A DNA stretch of 5,525 bases from Spirochaetia bacterium (GTDB taxonomy: Bacteria; Spirochaetota; Spirochaetia; Treponematales; Breznakiellaceae). Location of the stretch: NCBI GenBank assembly GCA_026002305.1, contig BOBI01000108.1, positions 1 through 5,525 of the forward strand, read 5' to 3'. Both the position numbers and the translations under genes were made by a program. Under the pieces are notes generated by a model that made no database searches, had not been told where the DNA came from, and worked only from the letters and a program-made list of their open reading frames with translations. Positions 1 to 5,525 of this stretch are shown one piece after another (position 1 is the stretch's first letter; the number at the start of each line of letters is the position of its first letter).

Positions 1-2327
1 AATCCCGCTATACCATTTGTTTGTAATTCTGTTTCAATAAAGTTAGAAAGCACTTTAAATGTTTTATCGGTTAGAGGCCCCCAAAAAGGTTTTATAAGCG
101 AGGCGTTTATATTTTTCTTTGTTTCAAAATATGTGCCGATAACCTTTTTTAATATTTCGTTATATTCTTTAATATTTGATATATCCGGTATAACAAAACC
201 TGCAGGGTTTTCTGCCGTCCTGGTAATGGTTTTGTATACTTCTTGTAAAATATCATGATAGGCGGTGCCTTTCGATTCATCATCCAGTAACATAGGTTCT
301 GTTGAAATATCCTTTAGTTTAAAAATGTTTATATAAAACCATTTTACAGGACAGGCAAAAAATTGATTTAACTCCGTTGCGTTTACAGTAAAGTACTTTT
401 TACTTTCTTGTTGATCTTGGTTTAATTGCGAAGTGCCGGTTGTTTTACCATCCACCAATTCTTTAATACCGGATATGTTCTTTAATTCCGTGTTTTTGTT
501 TTGTTCTGCCAGTGCAAGGGATGTTCTCCAAAATTCAAAACCTCTGTGCTGCTTATTATAAATATTTTGTGGAAATTGAATTTTATTGTTATCAGCCATT
601 TGCATCATGCGCGGGGTTTCTTTGGCCCACCACCCTTTTTCAAAACTGTAGGGGCAGTCCGGCGCCGTAACTTTTTCTATTTTGTCCGCAAAAAGGCTGT
701 GCGGTATTACCCAGCCCGAAAAAGAATGTTCACCGCAGCTTATACTAAATGCTGAACGGGCGCTGTTTTTGTAAGCATGAAAAAAATACTCGGAAGCGGG
801 TACATCGTCAATCTTTAGTAATTGTCTTTTATCTTTACGCAAAAAACTAAAAGGCTGCCAAATAACTGTTGCGGTTGATTGTGCCGCATTCAGCACAAAA
901 TGATAATCAAACGGCGAAGCCGATGCTAATTTATAATCAAAAATATTCACGCCGTATTCACCACGGCGCGGTATATACTGTTTGCTTTGTAAGATTGAAA
1001 CATAAAAGCTAAAAGCATCTTCCGGCGTTAAATAGCTATATTTTTTTTCGATATTTATTAAATTATGCAGTTCATACACACAGCGCGAAAGAATGGCATC
1101 ATTTTCGTCATAAATATCTTCTTCTGTTTGTATTGTCTTAAAAAAATTATCTTTAAAATCAAAGTAATATTTCCCTATGCCGCTGAATGTCTTAGCGTGT
1201 ACCAGTTTTGTTATTTTTTGTTTTAGCCTGACATAGTATTTATACAAATAGTTACCGGCACTTTCTGTTTCCTCTGTTTTTTCCATACCCTGTGCGGCTA
1301 ATGTCTGCTCCCACACATCAATATACTTGGAATCCTCGTAATATCCGCACACGCAATAGTTTCTTATACCGTGCCGGACGAGCGCCGCGTTAGCATCAGG
1401 ATTTTTCCAAGGCAGGTGTATATTAAGCAATAATTTCTTTAATGAGCCGAATGACCAGCCGCTTGATGAACATTCGCTTACCGCCGTAAAAAAAGAACCT
1501 GCCGCATAGTCGGCTAAAAACTTTCCTGAATGTAAATGTACGGGTATATCGTAAAGTGAAAATTCTTTTATAATATAGGGCTCTATATTTGCCAAGTCGG
1601 GAACGCTGACGGCAATATCTTCAAAAGGAATATTTCTTTCGTTGTGAAGGCTTAAAATTTTTAATATGGCGCCGCGCAGTTCCGCGCGTGTTGTTTCATA
1701 TTGCCCAAGACAACACAGGCCGCTCTTGGGGACAGGCACTACATCAATACATTTATGTCCGGTTAATATACCCTTGTACAGAATCCATTTTTCTATAAGC
1801 TCGGGGTAAAAAATTATATAACGCCGGTTATTATCGAAATCCAAATCTTCCCATGCGGTTTCGTAATAATTTGTATCTTTTAAAAAGTTTTCGTATTCAT
1901 TTCGTATACGCAATAGGTCTGCATCTTCGTTGTCCAATGGCGTATTCGATTCAATTTTTTTCTTATACCAGATGTTTAGAAGCGGTAATTTTTCGGCAAA
2001 AGACGCCGCAAAATGCGATCCTTGCGCGGCATACTGTTTAGGGATAATGACATTAAGAAAAGAATTTTCGGCATTACGCTTAACAAGTTTGTGTGCGAAT
2101 AAAAGCCGCAGCGCCTGCGTAACTTTTTTTCTGCCATGAGGGGCGGCCTGCACTCTGGTATCAAGGAACGAATCCCACGCAAGAAAACGGTTTAACGCAA
2201 CGCTGCCTACGCCTTTTAAGGTGGCGGCGTTACGCGCATTTAGCTTTGCGTCAATATCTGTGGGAAACACAAACACAACATTCTGGTTGTGGACTTCTTT
2301 TTGTATTATTTCAGTGATGTTATTCAT
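1..2327 (-). CDS. AddB/RexB-like PD-(D/E)XK nuclease family protein (3' end beyond window)
   Basis: Probable subunit of an AddAB/RexAB-type helicase-nuclease that resects double-strand DNA ends for RecA recombination in the cytoplasm. The frame is open for all 775 visible codons, from ATG at 2327 to the window edge, with no stop. An N-terminal part ([10 protein letters not shown] at residues 19-28, then [10 protein letters not shown] at 45-54) has no GxGKT Walker A, as expected of a degenerate helicase-like subunit. Residues about 235-265 ([10 protein letters not shown], then [11 protein letters not shown]) resemble the conserved motif of UvrD/AddB helicase domain 2. From about residue 651, [15 protein letters not shown] and [13 protein letters not shown] match the start of a RecB/AddB-type PD-(D/E)XK nuclease. 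C659 sits where AddB proteins carry the first iron-sulphur cysteine, and H691 is the conserved nuclease His. The catalytic D/ExK residues and the last cysteines would lie outside the window. It overlaps the gyrA end by 8 bases, and no promoter is seen between them. Family assignment is fairly sure; the exact name addB is not. Confidence 0.8.
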   Translation of the reverse strand, partial: MNNITEIIQKEVHNQNVVFVFPTDIDAKLNARNAATLKGVGSVALNRFLAWDSFLDTRVQAAPHGRKKVTQALRLLFAHKLVKRNAENSFLNVIIPKQYAAQGSHFAASFAEKLPLLNIWYKKKIESNTPLDNEDADLLRIRNEYENFLKDTNYYETAWEDLDFDNNRRYIIFYPELIEKWILYKGILTGHKCIDVVPVPKSGLCCLGQYETTRAELRGAILKILSLHNERNIPFEDIAVSVPDLANIEPYIIKEFSLYDIPVHLHSGKFLADYAAGSFFTAVSECSSSGWSFGSLKKLLLNIHLPWKNPDANAALVRHGIRNYCVCGYYEDSKYIDVWEQTLAAQGMEKTEETESAGNYLYKYYVRLKQKITKLVHAKTFSGIGKYYFDFKDNFFKTIQTEEDIYDENDAILSRCVYELHNLINIEKKYSYLTPEDAFSFYVSILQSKQYIPRRGEYGVNIFDYKLASASPFDYHFVLNAAQSTATVIWQPFSFLRKDKRQLLKIDDVPASEYFFHAYKNSARSAFSISCGEHSFSGWVIPHSLFADKIEKVTAPDCPYSFEKGWWAKETPRMMQMADNNKIQFPQNIYNKQHRGFEFWRTSLALAEQNKNTELKNISGIKELVDGKTTGTSQLNQDQQESKKYFTVNATELNQFFACPVKWFYINIFKLKDISTEPMLLDDESKGTAYHDILQEVYKTITRTAENPAGFVIPDISNIKEYNEILKKVIGTYFETKKNINASLIKPFWGPLTDKTFKVLSNFIETELQTNGIAG
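2320..2327 (-). other. 8-base gyrA stop / downstream start overlap
   Basis: On the minus strand the sequence AATGAATAA carries both the ATG of the downstream gene (2327-2325) and the TAA of gyrA (2322-2320), in different frames. The nearest ribosome-binding-like sequence, GAGGA at 2349-2345, is 17 bases from this ATG, too far for a normal site. An in-frame TTG at 2342-2340 is only 2 bases from GAGGA, too close. Start by translational coupling, with ribosomes re-initiating after gyrA termination, is therefore the likeliest mechanism. The overlap is seen directly; the coupling is inferred. Confidence 0.75.
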
Positions 2328-4854
2328 TGTCCGGCGGAACAATGTCCTCTTTTACGATCCGGTCAACGCCAACTACAAAATCCGGCTTTTCTATATTGAC
2401 AATGCGCACACCGGCGGCGGCACGTCCCATTACACGAATGCTATCAACGGTAACCTTTATCGACTTGCCTTGCGTTGTTATGCACATAATTTCTTCGTCG
2501 TCTTTGACGGTAACACAACCGACAATTTCACCGGTCTTTTCCGAAACAGTGTATATCTTTTGTCCGCCCGTGCCGCGCCCGTGCGAATTAAACGCGTCAA
2601 AATCGACACGCTTGCCGTAACCGTATTCCGACAAAAGCAGCATAGATTCGCTCGGGTCAACACGTAACACACCGGCAAGCTCATCATCGCTGTCCAGCCG
2701 CATACCGGCAACACCATGCGATTGTCTGCCCATTGCCCTAACGTGTTCCTCGTGTGTGCGCAGTGCCTGCGCCTTGCGCGAAATTAGTACAACTTCATCC
2801 TTACCTGTTGTTAAAAGGGCGCTTACAAGTTTGTCGCCTTCGTCCAATTTTATAGCAATAACGCCGCGTGTTTTTGCGTTCGAGAAATCGCTTGTACGGA
2901 CCTTCTTTACAACCGCACGCGCCGTTCCCATGAACAAATAATCTTCGTCGCTGAATTCTTTGAATGATACAATGGCCGTTATCTCCTCGTTAGGCGAAAC
3001 GGTTAAAAGACTCTTAACGTGTGAACCTTTTGAGGTGCGCGAACCTTCCGGCAATTCATGCACCTTCATCCAATAGGCCTTGCCTTCGCTGGTAATAAAC
3101 ATTATATGCTCATGCGTGGACGCAACAAATATCTGTTTTACAAAATCGTCTTCGGCAAGTTTGGCGCTTATCATGCCTTTACCGCCGCGTCCTTGGTTTT
3201 TATACGCAGACACCGGCACACGCTTGATATAGCCCATATTGGAAATGATGATCATCATTTCTTCTTTTTTGATTAGGTCTTCTATGTCAAAGTTCTCAAT
3301 TTCCCCGGCGACAATTTCCGTGCGGCGCGCATCGCCGTAACGTTCAGAAATACTGCGGGTTTCATCTTTTATAAGATTGCGCAGTTTATGTTCATCTTCT
3401 AATAATGATTTAAAATATTTAATTTGTGTTTTTATTTCTTCAAGTTCTTTTTCAAGTTTCTCCACTTCAAGATGTGTCAGGCGGCCCAAACGCATATCAA
3501 CTATTGCCTGCGCCTGCGCCTCTACCCGTTCATCAATTTCTGTTTCTTCGCGCTGCGGATTGCGCCCCGCGTTTTCCTGGCTTGCGGCGGGGTACAAAAA
3601 TCTTTCTTTTAATTTATTCTTTGCGCTGTCAATATCAACCGATGATTTTATAACCGCTACAACCTCATCAATGTTTGCAAGCGTTATGATAAGTCCGTTT
3701 AAAATATTTTCGCGTGCTTCAGCCTTTCGCAGGTCGAATTTTGTACGGCGTGTAATAACTACAACACGATGCTCAACAAAATAATAAATCAGTTCTTTTA
3801 AATTAAGGCATTGCGGCCTGCCGTTTACAAGCGCCAAGTTAATAATGCCAAATGTTGATTGCAGCGCCGTTTGTGAAAAGAGTTGATTCAGTACAACTTT
3901 TGTAATGGCGTCTTTTCGCAGTTCTATAACCATACGCATACCGTCGCGGTCGGACTCATCATTTGCATTTGCAATTCCGTCAATCTCTTTTTCTTTTGCG
4001 AGCATCGCAATACGTTCAAGCAGCGCTTTTTTGTTTACGTTGTACGGTATCTCCGTAAAAATAATAAGTTCCTTGCCATTCTTTGTTGTTTCGATATTGA
4101 AACGCCCGCGCATAATTATTTTGCCGCGACCGGTTCTGTATGCGTCTTTAATCCCCTGCCTGCCGAAAATTATTCCGCCTGTAGGAAAATCGGGACCCGT
4201 AACGATTTTGGAAAGCTCATCAATACTAATCTCCGTGTTGTCGATATAAGCGCACACGGCGGAACACACTTCAACAAGATTGTGCGACGCCATATTTGTC
4301 GCCATGCCAACCGCGATGCCGCTGGAACCATTTACAAGAAGGTTCGGGATAGCGGCGGGCAGAACAGTAGGTTCCTGCTCGGACTCATCAAAGTTAGGTG
4401 CAAAATCGACAGTGTCTTTTTTTATATCGACAAGAATCTCGCCGCCAATACGCGACAGCTTCGCCTCGGTATAACGCATAGCCGCCGGAGGATCGTCGTC
4501 CACACTGCCAAAGTTTCCCTGGCCGTGAACAACCGGATAACGGAGTGAAAAATCCTGCGCCATGCGCACCAATGCGTCATAAAGCGCCAAATCTCCGTGC
4601 GGATGGTACTTACCCATGGTATCGCCGACAATACGCGCACACTTTTTAGTCGTCCCGCCGGAGTGCAGTCCCAGCTGATCCATGGAGTAAAGCAGCCGTC
4701 TGTGAACCGGTTTAAGCCCGTCGCGCACATCGGGCAGCGCCCGCGATACGATTACAGACATGGCGTAATTAAGATAGTCGGTCTTTACCTCTTCTTCGAT
4801 TGAAAGCGGGATGATTTTGCCCGTTGCAAGGTGTTCTTCGTCGTTTTGCGCCAT
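2320..4854 (-). CDS. gyrA: DNA gyrase subunit A (EC 5.6.2.2)
   Basis: Breakage-reunion subunit of DNA gyrase (A2B2 with GyrB), which uses ATP to introduce negative supercoils. The protein has 844 residues, normal for the family. The winged-helix and tower domains cover about residues 30-510. The catalytic tyrosine is Y128 in [10 protein letters not shown], preceded by R127 (E. coli R121/Y122). The quinolone region reads [11 protein letters not shown] (83-93), with L89 at the E. coli Ser83 position and D93 at Asp87. The coiled-coil tower lies at about 361-510 and holds a charged stretch, 421-443, that I recall as absent from T. pallidum GyrA. The C-terminal DNA-wrapping beta-pinwheel runs from about 533 to 835. 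Its GyrA box is QGRGGKG (554-560), which favours GyrA over ParC. The ATG at 4854 is the first possible start, because an in-frame TAG lies three codons upstream. A strong promoter and GAGGA site precede it. There is no long acidic C-terminal tail. Confidence 0.98.
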   Translation of the reverse strand: MAQNDEEHLATGKIIPLSIEEEVKTDYLNYAMSVIVSRALPDVRDGLKPVHRRLLYSMDQLGLHSGGTTKKCARIVGDTMGKYHPHGDLALYDALVRMAQDFSLRYPVVHGQGNFGSVDDDPPAAMRYTEAKLSRIGGEILVDIKKDTVDFAPNFDESEQEPTVLPAAIPNLLVNGSSGIAVGMATNMASHNLVEVCSAVCAYIDNTEISIDELSKIVTGPDFPTGGIIFGRQGIKDAYRTGRGKIIMRGRFNIETTKNGKELIIFTEIPYNVNKKALLERIAMLAKEKEIDGIANANDESDRDGMRMVIELRKDAITKVVLNQLFSQTALQSTFGIINLALVNGRPQCLNLKELIYYFVEHRVVVITRRTKFDLRKAEARENILNGLIITLANIDEVVAVIKSSVDIDSAKNKLKERFLYPAASQENAGRNPQREETEIDERVEAQAQAIVDMRLGRLTHLEVEKLEKELEEIKTQIKYFKSLLEDEHKLRNLIKDETRSISERYGDARRTEIVAGEIENFDIEDLIKKEEMMIIISNMGYIKRVPVSAYKNQGRGGKGMISAKLAEDDFVKQIFVASTHEHIMFITSEGKAYWMKVHELPEGSRTSKGSHVKSLLTVSPNEEITAIVSFKEFSDEDYLFMGTARAVVKKVRTSDFSNAKTRGVIAIKLDEGDKLVSALLTTGKDEVVLISRKAQALRTHEEHVRAMGRQSHGVAGMRLDSDDELAGVLRVDPSESMLLLSEYGYGKRVDFDAFNSHGRGTGGQKIYTVSEKTGEIVGCVTVKDDEEIMCITTQGKSIKVTVDSIRVMGRAAAGVRIVNIEKPDFVVGVDRIVKEDIVPPDNE

Positions 4855-4864
4855 GTGAATCTAG

Positions 4865-4869
4865 TCCTC
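4865..4869 (-). promoter_or_regulatory. gyrA ribosome binding site
   Basis: The minus strand reads GAGGA ten bases before the ATG at 4854. It complements the 3' end of 16S rRNA, although the spacing is slightly long. With the in-frame TAG at 4863-4861 lying between this site and the ATG, it fixes the gyrA start. Confidence 0.75.
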
Positions 4870-4886
4870 GTTTGTGGTTTCTTCCC

Positions 4887-4916
4887 ATTATACTACTAAA
4901 TTCCAAGCGGTTTCAA
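4887..4916 (-). promoter_or_regulatory. gyrA sigma-70-type promoter
   Basis: On the minus strand, a -35 box TTGAAA (4916-4911, five of six consensus bases) is followed by an 18-bp spacer and a perfect -10 box TATAAT (4892-4887). Transcription would start near 4880 and give a leader of about 26 bases before the gyrA ATG. The promoter lies outside the inverted-repeat element that begins at 4969. It probably also drives the downstream AddB-like gene. Confidence 0.8.
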
Positions 4917-4968
4917 GGCGGCGCATTGCCTCACCAGCAATTCTGAACTTTGAATAAATCCTCCGCTC

Positions 4969-5270
4969 CAAATACATTTTTTCTGCCTTATCTACAAAAA
5001 ACAGCGTGCGTAATGGTCTACAAAAACATTTTTATTTCTGTATTACAAACAAAAACGGTAAAAGGTCAAAGAACCTATAGCTCCGCGTTAGTGCTATCCG
5101 GCCGTTATCTTTTCTCTGATCACCAGAAGCGGTTTAACCGGCATGACGCAATACGCTTCGCTATAGAACCTTTGACCTTTTACCGCCGTTCCGACAAATG
5201 CAGAAATAAAAATGCCTTTGCGTATAAGCCGCACGCCGCCTATACCACAAAAGCAGAAAAAACGCATTTG
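4969..5270. repeat. 302-bp imperfect inverted repeat, MITE or fold-back-like element
   Basis: The two halves are imperfect reverse complements around a centre near 5120. The outer ends, 4969-4986 and 5253-5270, match at 16 of 18 positions; both mismatches are A/G transitions. Further paired blocks are 5004-5010 with 5230-5236, 5027-5040 with 5201-5214 (14 of 14), 5056-5071 with 5170-5185 (16 of 16), 5075-5081 with 5160-5166, and 5085-5088 with 5153-5156. The pairing offset moves by only two bases across the whole element. CGCT occurs just outside each end (4964-4967 and 5272-5275), a possible target duplication but too short to be decisive. No transposase is present. This fits a non-autonomous miniature element; a long-hairpin RNA is an alternative. 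It matches no structured RNA that I recognise. Confidence 0.75.
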
Positions 5271-5290
5271 ACGCTAACATAGGGAAGATC

Positions 5291-5325
5291 AATTAATAAT
5301 TGATAATTAACAATTGACAATTGAG
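5291..5325. repeat. Tandem heptamer array (5 x AATTNNN)
   Basis: Five perfectly phased 7-base units follow each other: AATTAAT, AATTGAT, AATTAAC, AATTGAC, AATTGAG. The first four positions are invariant, the fifth alternates A/G, the sixth is always A, and the last is T, T, C, C, G. The spacing resembles the short tandemly repeated heptamers known from several bacterial genomes. The array is also rich in AATT palindromes, so it could bind protein or melt easily. It starts 20 bases beyond the inverted-repeat element. Confidence 0.85.
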
Positions 5326-5356
5326 CCAGTTCCAAAATTAGTGCGTTTGCCAGCAA

Positions 5357-5492
5357 TTTTACTTTTAACCACAAATTGAAATTTGGTGCCAGGCACAGTT
5401 TTTTGCGGTTGTTTTTTCCTCATGGTTTTTAAGTCGGTGTGGTCGGTGGTTTTCCTAAAAGTAAAACTACCGGGTTTTTGCAAATTTTACTT
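5357..5492. repeat. TTTTACTT motif in two direct and one inverted copy
   Basis: TTTTACTT occurs on the plus strand at 5357-5364 and 5485-5492, and inverted as AAGTAAAA at 5459-5466. The first and inverted copies extend to an 11-base inverted match (5357-5367 with 5456-5466). The inverted and last copies could form an 8-bp hairpin with an 18-base loop. The two direct copies share context (GCAATTTTACTT and GCAAATTTTACTT). Function is unknown; AT-rich sequence makes some such matches likely by chance. Confidence 0.45.
5372..5396. repeat. Two adjacent palindromes, REP-like
   Basis: CAAATT-GA-AATTTG (5372-5385) is followed directly by GTGCC-A-GGCAC (5386-5396). Both are perfect inverted repeats with very short centres. 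A run of T follows at about 5399-5404, but a 1-base loop makes this a poor intrinsic terminator. The GC-rich GTGCCAGGCAC core in an AT-rich setting resembles dispersed REP-type palindromes that I associate with RAYT/Y1 transposases. That link is from memory and unproven here. Confidence 0.5.
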
Positions 5493-5519
5493 GTATTTTC
5501 TAAGGTTTGTGCCTATACT
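5491..5519 (+). promoter_or_regulatory. Possible outward promoter at right edge
   Basis: TTGTAT (5491-5496, three of six -35 bases) lies 17 bp before TATACT (5514-5519, five of six -10 bases). Transcription would begin near or just past the window end, reading away from gyrA. The -35 box is weak and any gene it serves is outside the window, so this is tentative. Confidence 0.25.
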
Positions 5520-5525
5520 AATAAC

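Larger units (their letters stand above)
5271..5525. other. AT-rich intergenic region with repeats, no gene seen
   Basis: I see no convincing coding frame here. The stretch holds the heptamer array at 5291-5325, the palindrome pair at 5372-5396, TTTTACTT-type repeats, and two TCGGTG copies nine bases apart (5434-5439 and 5443-5448). It also has several T-runs and ends with a possible outward promoter. The density of short repeats suggests accumulated repetitive debris or regulatory DNA between gyrA and whatever lies to the right. Confidence 0.6.

Noticed and set aside
1041..1048. Run of eight T (A8 in the coding strand) as a phase-variation tract
   Set aside because: Several 7-8 base A-runs occur across this AT-rich gene and the frame is intact throughout. 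A housekeeping repair protein is an unlikely phase-variable target.
2221..2667. 148-codon plus-strand open frame
   Set aside because: It spans the gyrA 3' end and the start of the downstream gene on the opposite strand, and has no family resemblance. Both real genes explain the sequence better.
3377..3784. 135-codon plus-strand open frame
   Set aside because: It is Ser/Arg-rich, low-complexity translation antisense to the gyrA coiled coil, typical of a shadow frame.
3883..4548. 221-codon plus-strand open frame
   Set aside because: It lies wholly antisense to the conserved catalytic core of gyrA, and its translation shows no recognisable family. It is a shadow of the real gene.
4969..5270. 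6S RNA, SRP RNA, RNase P or tmRNA
   Set aside because: The hairpin shape was considered, but it is longer than 6S RNA. None of the conserved SRP, RNase P or tmRNA sequence signatures that I know is present.
4950..5282. 110-codon plus-strand open frame
   Set aside because: It covers almost exactly the inverted-repeat element, has no visible ribosome binding site, and matches no family I know. Its openness is probably incidental.
5292..5320. Possible minus-strand promoter inside the heptamer array (TTGTCA, 17 bp, ATTAAT)
   Set aside because: The repeated AATT units produce promoter-like boxes by themselves. The -10 box matches only four of six bases, and no gene follows.
5386..5404. Intrinsic terminator from GTGCCAGGCAC followed by a T-run
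   Set aside because: The perfect palindrome leaves a 1-base loop. Opening it leaves a 4-bp stem, too weak, and no gene is seen ending here.

Overview
The window most likely comes from a spirochaete chromosome, probably Treponema-like. The basis is the complete GyrA protein, whose C-terminal half follows treponemal GyrA closely as I remember it (the stretches around [27 protein letters not shown] and [10 protein letters not shown]). This is recall of family sequences, not a search. Base composition is moderate to AT-rich: gyrA is visibly more GC-rich than the downstream gene, and the intergenic region is the most AT-rich.

Layout. Both genes lie on the minus strand and are transcribed right to left. 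gyrA (4854 to 2320) is complete at 844 codons. It has a clear promoter (TTGAAA, 18 bp, TATAAT) and a GAGGA ribosome binding site just upstream. It overlaps by 8 bases the start of a second long gene (2327 to beyond base 1). That gene is open for all 775 visible codons and looks like the AddB/RexB-type subunit of a double-strand-break-repair helicase-nuclease. It has a degenerate helicase-like N-terminal part without a Walker A motif. It then enters a PD-(D/E)XK nuclease domain, which the left window edge cuts off before the catalytic residues.

The right 670 bases (4855-5525) hold no convincing gene. Besides the gyrA promoter they contain several repeats. The first is a roughly 302-bp imperfect inverted repeat with 18-bp near-perfect ends and a possible 4-bp flanking duplication, resembling a miniature inverted-repeat (MITE or fold-back) element. 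The second is an array of five AATT-starting heptamers. Beyond these lie a pair of adjacent palindromes, one of them GTGCC-A-GGCAC, and a TTTTACTT motif in direct and inverted copies. A weak outward-facing promoter may lie at the right edge.

How the parts work together. One transcript probably makes the gyrase A subunit, which manages supercoiling, and the AddB-like subunit, which processes DNA ends. The second start codon sits inside the end of gyrA, so its translation is probably coupled. No CRISPR array, tRNA, rRNA, phage gene or clear defence system is visible. The points most worth following are the inverted-repeat element, the heptamer array, and a leucine at the classic quinolone-resistance position of GyrA.
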